A stretch of 49,021 bases of DNA from Planctomycetota bacterium (GCA_003670925.1 QWQG01000187.1:1-49021); one strand, 5' to 3'; shown: positions 1 to 8,991, numbered from the stretch's first letter. Translations and numbers: made by a program. Notes: a model not told the origin generated them from the letters alone.

Positions 1-621
1 CCGGTTGTCATTCATTGTTGGCTGTCGCATCAGGACAATTTTCAGGCTGCAATGCGTTCGATCATTTTATGTGGCGGCGACACCGACACAAACGCTGCAA
101 TGGTGGGTGGAATCCTTGGAGCGAAAGGCGGGCCGGATTCTATTCCTAACGATATGATCTATGGACTGTTGTTGTGTCCGTTTTCAATGAAGTCCTTTCA
201 GGGATTGTCAGCCCAATTGCAGTCCACACTTGAGTCCGGTCAGCGATGTCAGCCGTTGTCTCCGTTTTGGGGCTTCGTTCTTGTGAGGAACGTGTTTTTT
301 CTGGCCGTCGTGGCCGTTTCGGAAGCATCCAAACGAAGCTCGTTGCTCGGGGGATTGCTGGCCTCACTTCCGCTGGTATCGTGCCTCGGAATGATCTGGC
401 TGTACATCGACACCGGCAGCACAGAGAAAGTTGCCGACTTGTCGAAAAGCGTGTTCTGGCTGGTTCTCCCGTCGTTGCCATTCTTTCTGATGTTGCCATT
501 CCTGCTAAAGAAGGGCTGGGGCTTTTACAGCAGCTTGGGTCTCTCAACGGCGGTGATGATCGGGTTGTATTACGGGATGATGGTGTTGCTAAGCAAGTCG
601 GGCATTGAAAACGGAACGTAA
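1..621 (+). CDS. ADP-ribosylglycohydrolase C-terminus fused to DUF3147-like membrane protein (5' partial)
   Basis: The frame is open from base 1, so the gene begins outside the window; the ATG at 52 is internal. The first ~60 visible residues match the C-terminal part of the ADP-ribosylglycohydrolase (DraG-like) fold, including the metal-site motif GGDTDTNAA and a following GG..GA..GP..IP. That family removes ADP-ribose from proteins or small molecules using two Mg ions. From about residue 100 onward the protein changes into a membrane protein with SEASKRSSLLGGLLASLPLV, WLY and SVFWLVLPSL, features I associate with the small integral membrane family DUF3147 (about four helices). No stop or frameshift separates the two parts; the junction falls in a hydrophobic stretch near FFLAVVAVSE. 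A gene fusion by deletion between adjacent genes is the likeliest origin. Both assignments come from motif memory, not a search. Confidence 0.7.
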   Translation, partial: PVVIHCWLSHQDNFQAAMRSIILCGGDTDTNAAMVGGILGAKGGPDSIPNDMIYGLLLCPFSMKSFQGLSAQLQSTLESGQRCQPLSPFWGFVLVRNVFFLAVVAVSEASKRSSLLGGLLASLPLVSCLGMIWLYIDTGSTEKVADLSKSVFWLVLPSLPFFLMLPFLLKKGWGFYSSLGLSTAVMIGLYYGMMVLLSKSGIENGT

Positions 622-989
622 AGTGTGTTCGCCTATTTTAACTTTTGGATTGAAAGGCGTCTCTCTGGATCAGCACGCAAGCTGCCGATCCGGTTCGGCC
701 ATCTTTACGCCGATCAACTAGATGATTTTTCAGGCTGGCCGAAGAATCGAGCTTGCCGACGCACGCCAGCGATCAATGTGTTTCGGCGTGCCGGTATCTG
801 GCGACCGTATTGGCGGCGTTGATCCACGGCGAAGATCGTGATGAAGTTCTTTCCCCAGATTGGAAGCCGTTGAAGCAACTCAACGACATCAGGCCGCTGC
901 ATCCACTGATTCAAGAAATTGCCGGTTCTTCTCGGAATTTAGTGGGTGTATTGGTACGGGTAGGAAATTCGAATTTCTGATAATCCGCG

Positions 990-1820
990 ATGCAAATCAA
1001 GGAGCCTGCGAATCAGACGCATTTGCAGCTTGCCATCACAGGATGGCCCCGTGCTGGAACCCGTCGCACTGTTGCCGCGACTTGTGTGTTATGATGCAGA
1101 AATGTTGACAAGTCGCACAGTGTGAGGCGGTGCGTTGTCAGCTTTCGATCCCCCGAATTTCACAATCTGATCACTGATCACACCGGCCTTGCGATCCGCC
1201 GCTGTGAGTTCCTTCTCTTCCACGATCTCATAAACCGAATTGTCTCTGGCGCGGCAGACGTAACTGCTGCCAGCCGCATGCATGTCGTTCCACAGTGCAC
1301 TTGGCATAACCACGATCCATCAGATAGCAACGATCTGGCTCTACTGTGTTCGCCATCACGGCACGTTTATCGGCGTCGCCTTTGGGCTTTGAGCCGGTGA
1401 CGTCCACACGGCTGACAGTAACACGAAAGATCTCGAACTGCGTGTGCAGGCGGTAACCGCAGTTCATTTTCCCGCTGGCTTTCGGAAGCCACGCGAGACG
1501 TGCGACTCGGACGATCGTGTCCACCACAGAGCCATCGACAGCCGTCATCGTCTTGCCAATTGAATCAAACCGGCCCTAGCCTGGTTGAGGAATTTGATCG
1601 GCTAGTTCGGCAGCAATCTGTTTGAACGGTTCCGGATCAAACACACTGACGGATTCTGAAAATGATCCGAATGACGTCCGCCCGACGCCCAGCTATTTCT
1701 AAACTTTGTCCAGCTCCGATGCCTGCTGCAAGGCTCGCATCGATGTCAGGATGGGGCTGAACATCCACACAACACAAGGATGCAGTAGCTGATGTATGTT
1801 CAGCACCGCTCAGAATTGTC
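990..1820 (-). pseudogene. Decayed IS4-family transposase
   Basis: Reading the minus strand downward, conserved transposase blocks appear in different frames. Near 1650-1800 there are SMRALQQASELDKV, then two in-frame stops, then LGVGRTSFGSFSES; at 1580-1650 FDPEPFKQIAAELADQI, a stop (TAG), and FDSIGKTMTAVDGSVVD; at 1310-1530 CGYRLHTQFEIFR, IDVTG-like and DRCYLMDRGYAK, the first catalytic aspartates of a DDE transposase. A frameshift near 1305 moves the reading to WNDMHAAGSSYVCRAR and EEKELTAADRKAGV; a stop at about 1090 is followed by HTSRGN and STGPSCDGKL. At least three stops and one frameshift make it non-functional. The C-terminal YREK-type block is not recognisable; the terminal inverted repeats were not located. 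The minus strand below 990 stays partly open to about 714 and may hold more of the same element. Confidence 0.75.
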
Positions 1821-2085
1821 TGCATGCGAGTCGTTGTCGACCGGGTTTCGCTAGTCGTTTCGATGCAATCCATCATCAGGTTACCGCCTTGATGTTTTTT
1901 TGAATTGTTATTTGTCATAAATCACAGGTTCTACCATCAGCCGTTGGCATCGCGACTGGCTACACTCTGCGGACGGGAAGAATGCTGTTCGTTTGCTATC
2001 CTACGACTGGGTTTGTGGTGGGTTGACGGAGACGATTATGGTGTCCCCGTTTGTCGATCGCATTTTGGAAATCTGAAATAGTCCC

Positions 2086-2859
2086 ATGCCGCTGATTGAA
2101 TTACGAAATATCACCAAGACATACGATCTCGGCGAAGTCAAAGTTCACGCCCTGCGTAAAACGGAACTGTTTATCGAGCGGGGGGAATATGTGGCCCTGC
2201 TTGGACCGTCGGGGTCGGGTAAATCGACACTGATGAATACGTTGGGTTGTCTAGATCGACCGACAACGGGAAGTTATTTGCTGGACGGTCAGGAAGTGGC
2301 AACGCTCAACCGCGACGCACGAGCGACGATTCGGAACCGGCATATCGGTTTCGTCTTCCAAAACTTTAACTTATTGGCGCGGACCTCCGCGCTTGAAAAC
2401 GTAGAATTACCATTACTTTATGGAGCAGGATTGTCGGGACGAGCCCGCAAGAAGTGTGCTCGGGAAATGCTGGCCATGGTCGGTCTTGAGGATCGTCTCG
2501 ATCATCATCCTGGGCAACTGTCTGGCGGTCAGCAGCAGCGCGTCGCCATTGCTCGGTCGTTGGTGACAAATCCATCGATGTTGATGGGAGACGAACCCAC
2601 CGGCAATCTGGATTCCAAGACCAGTCGCGAAGTCATCGATCTCTTTAAAAAACTGAATGAGGAACGGCAAATTACGGTGATTCTGGTGACGCACGACTTG
2701 AGCGTCGCGCGCCATGCCCGCCGAATTTTGGTAATGCGGGATGGAGAAATTGAAATGGATACAACGCGATTCGAAGAGGCCTTTCAATCGTTACATTCGT
2801 TCGAAACCGTACCATCCGAAGAAAAGTCTCCTCGCGTACAGTCCGAAGACTCGAAATAA
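2086..2859 (+). CDS. ABC transporter ATP-binding protein (MacB/LolD type)
   Basis: A complete 257-residue ABC ATPase that would power export of a substrate or lipoprotein-like cargo through a partner permease at the inner membrane. Seen: Walker A GPSGSGKST at residues 40-48, Q-loop FVFQNFNLL, signature LSGGQQQR from 145, Walker B ending in DEPTGNLDS with Asp169/Glu170, and the switch His in VTHDLS. The phrase DEPTGNLDS with the preceding Q-loop is typical of the MacB/LolD/FtsE group. There is an in-frame stop just upstream (2074), fixing the ATG at 2086, though no strong Shine-Dalgarno is visible. A TolC-like gene follows after 38 bases, so the two probably form one unit, but neither a MacB-type permease nor a periplasmic adaptor is next to it; the upstream neighbour is a dead transposase. 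Confidence 0.93.
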   Translation: MPLIELRNITKTYDLGEVKVHALRKTELFIERGEYVALLGPSGSGKSTLMNTLGCLDRPTTGSYLLDGQEVATLNRDARATIRNRHIGFVFQNFNLLARTSALENVELPLLYGAGLSGRARKKCAREMLAMVGLEDRLDHHPGQLSGGQQQRVAIARSLVTNPSMLMGDEPTGNLDSKTSREVIDLFKKLNEERQITVILVTHDLSVARHARRILVMRDGEIEMDTTRFEEAFQSLHSFETVPSEEKSPRVQSEDSK

Positions 2860-2897
2860 GTGATTCAATCGCTGCTGCCACGTCGATTTAGTGCAGC

Positions 2898-4754
2898 ATG
2901 TTGACTGACTTTAAACACGCGACAAAGTTGATTCTCGTGCTGTCTGCTTTTGCGATCAGCTCGTCGGTTGCAAACTCGCAGTTACTGCCGGACGACGAAC
3001 GACACATTCGATGGCATCAAGAGGAAAGTGTTTCGGCCTTCCATCGAGGTACTGGGCCGGCACCAGTAACTGTGGCCACGAAGGAGATTGAGCAATCTGA
3101 ACGTTTGATGACACTCGACGAAGCCATTCGCCTAACATTGCAACATTCGGAAGTCATCCGCGTGCTCACCGGAGTTTCCGCGGTCTCCTCCGGTCAGACG
3201 ATCTACGATACCGCGATCGCCACAACTCCGATTGATCAGGCCAAGGCGTTATTCGACCCTGTGTTCTCTGCGAACAGTTCATTTCGCCATAATGAGTTTC
3301 CCGGACTCAATCCTCTTGGGACAGCCATCATTAACAGTCAGACTGGCGGAAACGACACGAGCGTCGGGCTGAATGATTTGAACACATTCGGCGGCATCCT
3401 CAATTTGGGGGTTGCCAATGCATGGGACAACCAGATGGTTGCCGGCTTTCTCAATCGCCGTGCGCCTTCGGCATCACTCAGTTACACGCAGCCGTTGCTG
3501 GCGGGCTTTGGCCGCGAGGCAAACACCGCACCGATCGTCATCGCGCGACTGCAGCAGGAAAAGTCGTACTTTCAATTCAAGGACAGCATGCAGGAACTGG
3601 TGCGCGGGACCATTTCTGCTTATTGGTCTCTGGTGCAGGCGCGGACTGAATTGTGGGCTCGAGAAAAACAAGAGGAACAGTTACGTCAAGGTTTAGAACT
3701 CAGTCAGGCAAAGTTGCGTGCCGGTACCGGAGATGCCGGAAATGTGGCACAGGCAAAGCAGGCGTATGCGAATATCCGCGCGAACTTGATTGCAGCACGT
3801 GCCAACGTGCTCCAGCGTGAAGCAGCCCTGAGAAACATGATAGGATTGCCACCCGAGGACGAAGGACGAATTGTGCCGTCCACACCACCCACACGTGACC
3901 AAATTCAGTTTGTCTGGGAGGAAATTAATCAGACGGCACAGTCGCGTCGCCCGGACCTGATCGAGCTCAATCTGATTCTAATGGCGGATCAGAAACGACT
4001 GATTCAAAATCGTAATCTGGCACAACCTCAACTGAATGCCGTCGCCCTGCAGCAGTGGAATGGTTTGAGCGGGCGAGTACTCAACGGCAACCGACTGACG
4101 TCCGGTCTTGATGAAAATAACAGCTGGACGATGGGTATCAATTTCTCAGTCCCGCTCAGTCTGCGTCAGTCTCGTGCTCTCGTACGAAACCAAGAACTGC
4201 TCATCTCCAAAGACCGGGCGAATATTCAGCAGAATCTGCATCGAGTTGAGCATCTTCTCGCGACATCCGTGCGTTCGGTTGATCAAAATTTTCTGCAGTA
4301 TGAAGCGTTCCGTGACGCTCGCCAAGCGTCGAAAGAAAACCTCGAGTTTCAAGCAGCACAGGTTCGGAATAACCGACGTACGGTGTTCCTCAATTTCCTG
4401 CAGGGCGTGTCAGACTGGGGGAACGCGGTTGCGTCCGAAGCACAGACGTTGGCGGCATATAATACCGAACTTGCGGGTCTAGAGCTTCAAACAGGTACGA
4501 TCCTTGAGACACACGGGATCCGCTTTGTAGAAGAACAGTTTGCCAGCATGGGACCTCACGGTCGTTGCTTCGAAGACGAATGCTATCCACGCGACCTGAA
4601 TCCTCAGGGCAATCAACTGCGTTACCAAGATTCTGGAAAAGCTGCAGAGGATGCATTTGATCTGAACGACTTCCCGCGACTGCGCAAAGAAAAGCTCGAA
4701 CTTCCGCAAGAATTCGAAGACCGAAATCTGCCGCAGCTCGATTCCGCAGAATAG
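2898..4754 (+). CDS. TolC-family outer membrane efflux protein
   Basis: A 618-residue protein with an N-terminal export signal (basic start, hydrophobic LILVLSAFAISSSVA, then small residues) followed by two weakly repeated helical halves. Motifs of the outer-membrane efflux protein family are visible: MTLDEAIRLTLQHS near the start of the mature part, long QA-rich helices such as ELSQAKLRAGTGDAGNVAQA, RRPDLIELN at the second repeat, and WTMGINFSVPLSLRQSRA. These proteins form trimeric channels through the outer membrane and connect with ABC or RND pumps. It is longer than Escherichia coli TolC (about 490 residues), with an N-terminal extension and an acidic/proline C-terminal tail. It lies directly after the ABC ATPase gene, which supports a role in efflux. 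The substrate is not predictable. Confidence 0.9.
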   Translation: MLTDFKHATKLILVLSAFAISSSVANSQLLPDDERHIRWHQEESVSAFHRGTGPAPVTVATKEIEQSERLMTLDEAIRLTLQHSEVIRVLTGVSAVSSGQTIYDTAIATTPIDQAKALFDPVFSANSSFRHNEFPGLNPLGTAIINSQTGGNDTSVGLNDLNTFGGILNLGVANAWDNQMVAGFLNRRAPSASLSYTQPLLAGFGREANTAPIVIARLQQEKSYFQFKDSMQELVRGTISAYWSLVQARTELWAREKQEEQLRQGLELSQAKLRAGTGDAGNVAQAKQAYANIRANLIAARANVLQREAALRNMIGLPPEDEGRIVPSTPPTRDQIQFVWEEINQTAQSRRPDLIELNLILMADQKRLIQNRNLAQPQLNAVALQQWNGLSGRVLNGNRLTSGLDENNSWTMGINFSVPLSLRQSRALVRNQELLISKDRANIQQNLHRVEHLLATSVRSVDQNFLQYEAFRDARQASKENLEFQAAQVRNNRRTVFLNFLQGVSDWGNAVASEAQTLAAYNTELAGLELQTGTILETHGIRFVEEQFASMGPHGRCFEDECYPRDLNPQGNQLRYQDSGKAAEDAFDLNDFPRLRKEKLELPQEFEDRNLPQLDSAE

Positions 4755-5039
4755 GACAGGCTACAGGCGTTGCACAGAGGGCCAAAAAACGTAAAACTAC
4801 GCAACTGTTTAGTTATGGCGTTGCCCTCGCCCGGCGCACACCGTCGCTTCGCCACCGAACGTTTTGCTCGAAGTTTGCGGAGCAGGCGATGAGCGCACAA
4901 GCAGCTTTAGTGACGATGCCCCGTGAACTGACTTCTCGCCTGATGCCCTAGAAGATAAAGGTGCTTTTCGAATCACTAAAAATCTGGCCCTTTCCGGACT
5001 CCATTTTCACCCTGCATTTCGCTGGCAACGAGACGATTG

Positions 5040-5531
5040 ATGACCGCACCGAAGTCCTTGTCGCGTTTCACCCTCGCGGATCGACTCACGCTCTTGCTGG
5101 CGGAAGGATTTGGGCTCGGACGAATTCCTTTCGCCCCCGGGACGTTTGGCAGTCTCTGGGGCATTCTGATCGGCTGGGGCCTGTGGCGAACAGAAACTTC
5201 GCCCGTCCAGCGGATTGCGATGTGCGGGGCGCTGTTCATTCTTGGAATTCCAATCTGCCATCGTGGAGCGCAGTTACGTAACTCCAAAGATCCGGGCAGT
5301 ATTGTCTGGGACGAAATAACCGCGTTTCCAATAGTTTATGCGTTTGCCTCGCTCAATTGGACATCGCTGATTATCGGTTTTGGACTGTTTCGTTTCTTTG
5401 ACATCGTGAAACCTTGGCCGGTGAAGCAATTTGAAAAACTACCCGGTGGTCTTGGGATCATGGCAGACGATGTGGTTGCCGGAATCTACGCTGCGGCATG
5501 TCTCGCGGTCATGCAGTCTTTTGAAAGCTGA
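5040..5531 (+). CDS. pgpA: Phosphatidylglycerophosphatase A
   Basis: A 163-residue integral membrane enzyme that dephosphorylates phosphatidylglycerophosphate to phosphatidylglycerol in phospholipid synthesis. The family motifs are clear: GRIPFAPGTFGSLWG near the N-terminus, SIVWDEITAFP in the middle, and FRFFDIVKPWPVKQFE followed by GGLGIMADDVVAGIYA at the C-terminus, with the acidic residues that bind Mg. Three to four hydrophobic segments are present. TTG at 5037 precedes ATG at 5040 in frame; ATG is preferred, though the ribosome site (around CGAGACG) is weak. The gene stops 9 bases before the next CDS, suggesting co-transcription with the PNPOx-like gene. Length agrees with the family (about 160-170). 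Confidence 0.93.
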   Translation: MTAPKSLSRFTLADRLTLLLAEGFGLGRIPFAPGTFGSLWGILIGWGLWRTETSPVQRIAMCGALFILGIPICHRGAQLRNSKDPGSIVWDEITAFPIVYAFASLNWTSLIIGFGLFRFFDIVKPWPVKQFEKLPGGLGIMADDVVAGIYAAACLAVMQSFES

Positions 5532-5540
5532 CCGGATCTT

Positions 5541-6182
5541 ATGCACGATCCTGACTTTCCCATTAATGTAAATTTGGAAACCGCGTTGCAGGACATCGAT
5601 CTCGCCTGTTGGCAGCGGCTGCAGACTGCTGTCCACGATCCCGGTGCAGCGTGGCGGTTGCCTTGCGTGGCAACCCATTCAAGCGGGGATTGCCGCCTCC
5701 GGACTGTCGTGTTACGCGGGGTCGATAAATGCCTCCGCCGGCTCGTGTTTCATACAGATTTGCGATCCGGAAAAGCCGCTGATATTCAACAAAATCCAGA
5801 TGTTTCGCTGCTGTTTTACGACCCCACGATTGCTGTCCAGATTGTGATCCAAGGGATGGCGACGGTGCATACGAATCAGGAATTGGCAGATCAACTTTGG
5901 CTTGAATCTGCTCCGGCCAGCCTCAAGATGTACCTCGGGCCCTTGCCGCCGGGATCAGTCCGACTCCGTCCGGACTGCAACCAGCCAGAATCCGTCCGGA
6001 GTCGAATCCCTGAACGCACTGAACTGAATCTTGGACGATCCAACTTCGCAGCAATTGTGATCGATGTGAGGACGATGGATTGGCTTCAACTATCCCGCGA
6101 CGGGAATTACCGCGCCTGTCTCACATATCAGCGGGAGGCAGGCGAATTACTGACTTTCGAAGGAGCTTGGTTGACACCATAG
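5541..6182 (+). CDS. Pyridoxamine 5'-phosphate oxidase-like FMN-binding protein
   Basis: A 213-residue protein with the split-barrel flavin fold of the PNPOx family. Visible features are the N-terminal WQRLQTAVHDPGAAWRLPCVAT, the strand RLRTVVLRGVD, FHTDLRSGKAADIQQNPDVSLLFYDP, which corresponds to the FMN phosphate-binding strand and loop, and a following V(I)QGMATVHTN strand. The C-terminal WLQLSRDGNYRACLTY matches the terminal strand seen in PNPOx relatives. In planctomycetes such proteins are usually annotated as pyridoxamine 5'-phosphate oxidase family; true PdxH function is not shown, because the usual C-terminal substrate-binding arginine motif (RLHDR) is not present. It starts 9 bases after pgpA with GGAT upstream. 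It may be a general flavin reductase or oxidase. Confidence 0.8.
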   Translation: MHDPDFPINVNLETALQDIDLACWQRLQTAVHDPGAAWRLPCVATHSSGDCRLRTVVLRGVDKCLRRLVFHTDLRSGKAADIQQNPDVSLLFYDPTIAVQIVIQGMATVHTNQELADQLWLESAPASLKMYLGPLPPGSVRLRPDCNQPESVRSRIPERTELNLGRSNFAAIVIDVRTMDWLQLSRDGNYRACLTYQREAGELLTFEGAWLTP

Positions 6183-6289
6183 TTCGACAGATCGCCCTGC
6201 GACTCTCCCGAATTCGTGTAAATCCAGCTCCACGCAACTTGTGACACCGCAGGGAATGATTTTGTCCAGTTGGAAATAATAGGCCGTTT

Positions 6290-6496
6290 CTATTCCTGTT
6301 CAATCTCAAGATTCATCGCATCTGGGTTGATGGCGTCAGGATCAACATCTTCGACGATGGCATACTTTCCATCCCACCAACGATGAAAATCCACCTTGCG
6401 GCAACGATCACTACAGAATGGCCGAAATGATTTGGTACCAAGCTCTTCGACCTGTAACTGCTTTTTGCAGATCGCGCATGTCATGTGTTGCATCAC
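6290..6496 (-). CDS. yacG: DNA gyrase inhibitor YacG-like zinc protein
   Basis: A 68-residue protein containing a four-cysteine zinc site, CAIC near residue 8 and CSDRC near residue 28, followed by the family block RKVDFHRWWDGKYAI and an acidic tail. YacG binds the GyrB C-terminal region in Escherichia coli and blocks DNA binding by gyrase. The length and order of motifs match. The start can be GTG at 6496, ATG at 6493 or ATG at 6484; GAGGTG upstream gives the best spacing to the GTG. It lies downstream of the glycosyltransferase gene on the same strand, about 110 bases away. The role in planctomycetes is inferred from the family. Confidence 0.88.
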   Translation of the reverse strand: MMQHMTCAICKKQLQVEELGTKSFRPFCSDRCRKVDFHRWWDGKYAIVEDVDPDAINPDAMNLEIEQE

Positions 6497-6607
6497 CGAA
6501 AAACACCTCTTAAACCATGTTTAAAATGGAAACAACATTGAAGGCAGGAATTCATCGGAAGCGGTTGAGAAGTCGCAAAGGCAATGTTTCGTTACTAAAA
6601 ACTGAAG

Positions 6608-7786
6608 CTAAGAGTACAACCGTTTTCGCAGTTGGGCCAACGGATAAAACGAATCACGCCAGCGGACGCCACCCTGACGTAGGGTAATAATCGCGGATCG
6701 CCAGTAAGCAAAAGCCATCAGCCATGCGCCAACGGGAAATAGCGGCGTCAACAGGAGCCCGCCGGGCGTCCGCAAGAGGATAAAAGCAAATACCAGATGC
6801 CACAAGATCGCGGTTGCAATAAATCCAGATGCAGCCTTCAGTGGCAGAATAAACGGTGATAAGTACGGAAAGACCATCGTGAGTAAGAACAGGAAAGAGA
6901 CAATCAGAAGTTGCACAATTGAATAATTCAACGACGCAAAACCGTTCTTTTCCAATCCCGTCACGACTCCCCACAACGACGACTGCCACCGGACGGCGAG
7001 CAGCATCGGAGCCATCTGAAAATCGATCGTGCCCCCGTTTTTCTTGATGAGTTTACCAAGTTTGACGTCATCAAGAATATCCATGGCGATCGGAGTGTGG
7101 CCTCCAATCGCGCGATAGAACTCCGTATCAACAAGATTGAACGCTCCAACGCCTGCGTATGAAAGCGGCCAGCGGGTTTTGATCAGGTGCAACTGCATCC
7201 CAATCGCGAATGCTAAACCAAAGAATGTGACTACTGCATTTTCCAAGATACTACCGGGAAGCATGCGAGGCAAGAGGCACAAATGTTGTAATTTGTGCCG
7301 GAGAAAATGCCGCACTGCAGTTTCAATGGCAAGCGGTTGATAGATGATGTCACCATCCGTGAAAAGTAAAAGTTGCCCAGTTGCCTTTTCTGATGCCAGA
7401 TGCATCGCATGATTTTTGCCGAGCCAGCCTTCCGGCAATGCCGTAAGATGAACGACCTTGAGTCTGGTATCGGTCGCTGCGATCTCGTCCATGATGCGCC
7501 CTGTCGCATCCGTGGATCGATCGTTCATCGCGATAACTTCTAGTTCGACACCGGTTGAATTCAACAGCGTAGTCAGTCCGTTGCGAATCTGTGCCTCTTC
7601 ATTGCGTGCAGGGACAATCACGCTAATTTTCGGCAGAAGAGTCAGAGTGCCATCGGCATTTGTGAGCGCATCTTGAGAGCTCAGGTCCGCCTCGTATGGC
7701 AAAAGTTTTTTTACAGTCAACGCAATGATCGCTGGAATTGTCCAGAGGGCCACGCAGGCGAACACTACCCAGCCCAGCCAAAACAT
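6608..7786 (-). CDS. Membrane glycosyltransferase family 2 (HpnB-like)
   Basis: A 392-residue inner-membrane glycosyltransferase. One N-terminal helix is followed by the GT-A catalytic domain: ISVIVPARNEEAQI (nucleotide-binding start), VIAMNDRSTDATG, the DXD-like metal motif TDGD, ILDDVKLGKLIKK with the acceptor-site acids, and AVRWQSSLWG near the end. Two to three C-terminal membrane helices follow. Such proteins resemble HpnB, linked to hopanoid modification, but no other hopanoid genes are in the window, so the acceptor is open. AAGGAAAACCAAG precedes the ATG, a good ribosome site. It lies 93 bases after the ECF sigma gene on the same strand. Confidence 0.85.
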   Translation of the reverse strand: MFWLGWVVFACVALWTIPAIIALTVKKLLPYEADLSSQDALTNADGTLTLLPKISVIVPARNEEAQIRNGLTTLLNSTGVELEVIAMNDRSTDATGRIMDEIAATDTRLKVVHLTALPEGWLGKNHAMHLASEKATGQLLLFTDGDIIYQPLAIETAVRHFLRHKLQHLCLLPRMLPGSILENAVVTFFGLAFAIGMQLHLIKTRWPLSYAGVGAFNLVDTEFYRAIGGHTPIAMDILDDVKLGKLIKKNGGTIDFQMAPMLLAVRWQSSLWGVVTGLEKNGFASLNYSIVQLLIVSFLFLLTMVFPYLSPFILPLKAASGFIATAILWHLVFAFILLRTPGGLLLTPLFPVGAWLMAFAYWRSAIITLRQGGVRWRDSFYPLAQLRKRLYS

Positions 7787-7879
7787 CTTGGTTTTCCTTT
7801 AAGACCGGGTGTATAACCACAAATTAAACAGTTGAATGCCTCTGCGCGCCAACAATGCGCAGCATTCGCTGTTTATTAA

Positions 7880-8515
7880 CTAAGCTTCGAGAGACATATC
7901 ATCGGATCCCAACAATTCTCGAAGTCTGCGGATCGCTCGCAGGTAACGCATTCCGGCTGCCGGAGCGCTCAACCCTAATGCTGCGGCAACTTCTCCGTTT
8001 CCGAGATGCTCAAAGTGTCGCATGATGACGATCTCTCGGTCGCTTTCGTCCAACTGATCCAAGGCCAGGACAAAGCGTTCCTCCATTTCCTTACGCAAGG
8101 CCGACGCTGCCGGCGTGAGCTCCGCATCACGCAACAGTGCAGTAAGATCGGCGGCAGATTGATTATCTGACCCGACGTTAATGTTGTTCTGTTCGCGATC
8201 CACCGAACGCCGCTGAGCTGCACGATGCCGACGATGCATGTCAATGATGCGATCCTTCGCCAATTGTCGTAGCCACAAATGAAAGGGCATCGAAGGACTA
8301 CGAATATAATCTGACAATCGCTGCGAAGCCTCCAGCATCACATCTTGGACAACATCACTGGCATCGACCCGCCGCGCCACAGCCTGATCAAGTCGCATTT
8401 GCACCATTCGTCGCACAGCCTCACGATGCCGATTGAGCAACCGATTCACGGCCGAGGTGTCTCCGTTCTCGACATCCTTGAGCAAATCTTGTGTCTGATC
8501 ACCTTCCGGCCACAT
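7880..8515 (-). CDS. ECF-type RNA polymerase sigma-70 factor
   Basis: A 211-residue sigma factor with region 2 (RRVDASDVVQDVMLEASQ and LWLRQLAKDRIIDMHRRH, the polymerase-binding and -10 recognition helices) and region 4 (LDQLDESDREIVIMRHFEHL followed by GNGEVAAALGLSAPAAGMRYLRAIRRLRELL, the helix-turn-helix for the -35 element). Between them is a linker of about 50 residues. Length and motifs match the extracytoplasmic-function group expanded in planctomycetes. GAGGAT lies about 8 bases before the ATG. The upstream gene is RidA, 35 bases away, so they may share a transcript. No anti-sigma factor or sensor kinase is adjacent, so its signal is unknown. Confidence 0.9.
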   Translation of the reverse strand: MWPEGDQTQDLLKDVENGDTSAVNRLLNRHREAVRRMVQMRLDQAVARRVDASDVVQDVMLEASQRLSDYIRSPSMPFHLWLRQLAKDRIIDMHRRHRAAQRRSVDREQNNINVGSDNQSAADLTALLRDAELTPAASALRKEMEERFVLALDQLDESDREIVIMRHFEHLGNGEVAAALGLSAPAAGMRYLRAIRRLRELLGSDDMSLEA

Positions 8516-8550
8516 TATAAACTATCCTCACGAAAAACACCGAGGCAACG

Positions 8551-8991
8551 TCATTGCTTGATTTCAAACACTGCTTCCACTTCCACTGCGGCTCCCGTTG
8601 GGAGCGCTGCGAAGCCTAAAGCACTGCGGGCATGAAATCCGTCGGTGGTCTTACCGAAGATTTCATGCAGTAGATCCGAACAGCCGTTGATTACTAGATG
8701 CTGCTCGGTAAAGTCTCCGGCGGAATAGACACAGCCCAGAACTTTAAGCACGCGCAACCCATTCAGCGTACCGTGCGTGTTGTAGACAGAGCGCAGGATT
8801 TTTTTTGCGCAATCTTTCGCCGCTTCATAGCCTTGTTCGACATTCAGGCTTCTTCCCAGCACGCCTTTAAGGTCACTCACATGCCCCGATGTAATTAATT
8901 GTTGTCCTGTACGCACACAAAGATTGAGATAACCGGGAGTCTGTGGTTCGAGATTGATCCCAAGGTGGCGTACTTTGTCGTCCGGTTGCAT
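8551..8991 (-). CDS. RidA/YjgF family protein
   Basis: A 146-residue member of the RidA (YjgF/YER057c/UK114) family, trimeric proteins that deaminate reactive enamine/imine intermediates made by PLP enzymes, or bind small molecules. Seen: TSGHVSD after the first strand, a helix VEQGYEAAKDCAKKIL, VLKVLGCVYSAGDFTEQH, and HARSALGFAALPTGAAVEVEAVFEI at the end, holding the conserved arginine and the terminal acidic strand. An upstream in-frame ATG at 9030 would add 13 basic residues with no family match; the start at 8991 is preceded by AAGAAAGAAG and is preferred. The protein is slightly longer than Escherichia coli RidA (128). It is placed just before the sigma factor gene. Confidence 0.85.
   Translation of the reverse strand: MQPDDKVRHLGINLEPQTPGYLNLCVRTGQQLITSGHVSDLKGVLGRSLNVEQGYEAAKDCAKKILRSVYNTHGTLNGLRVLKVLGCVYSAGDFTEQHLVINGCSDLLHEIFGKTTDGFHARSALGFAALPTGAAVEVEAVFEIKQ

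Noticed and set aside
52-621. ATG at 52 as the start of the first gene
   Set aside because: The frame is open to base 1 and residues before this ATG (for example VVIHCWLSHQDNF) continue the ADP-ribosylglycohydrolase match.
1637-1918. Minus-strand frame of 93 codons as a real gene
   Set aside because: Another frame of the same bases holds transposase motifs (SMRALQQASELDKV, SFGSFSES), so this is a shadow of the decayed IS.
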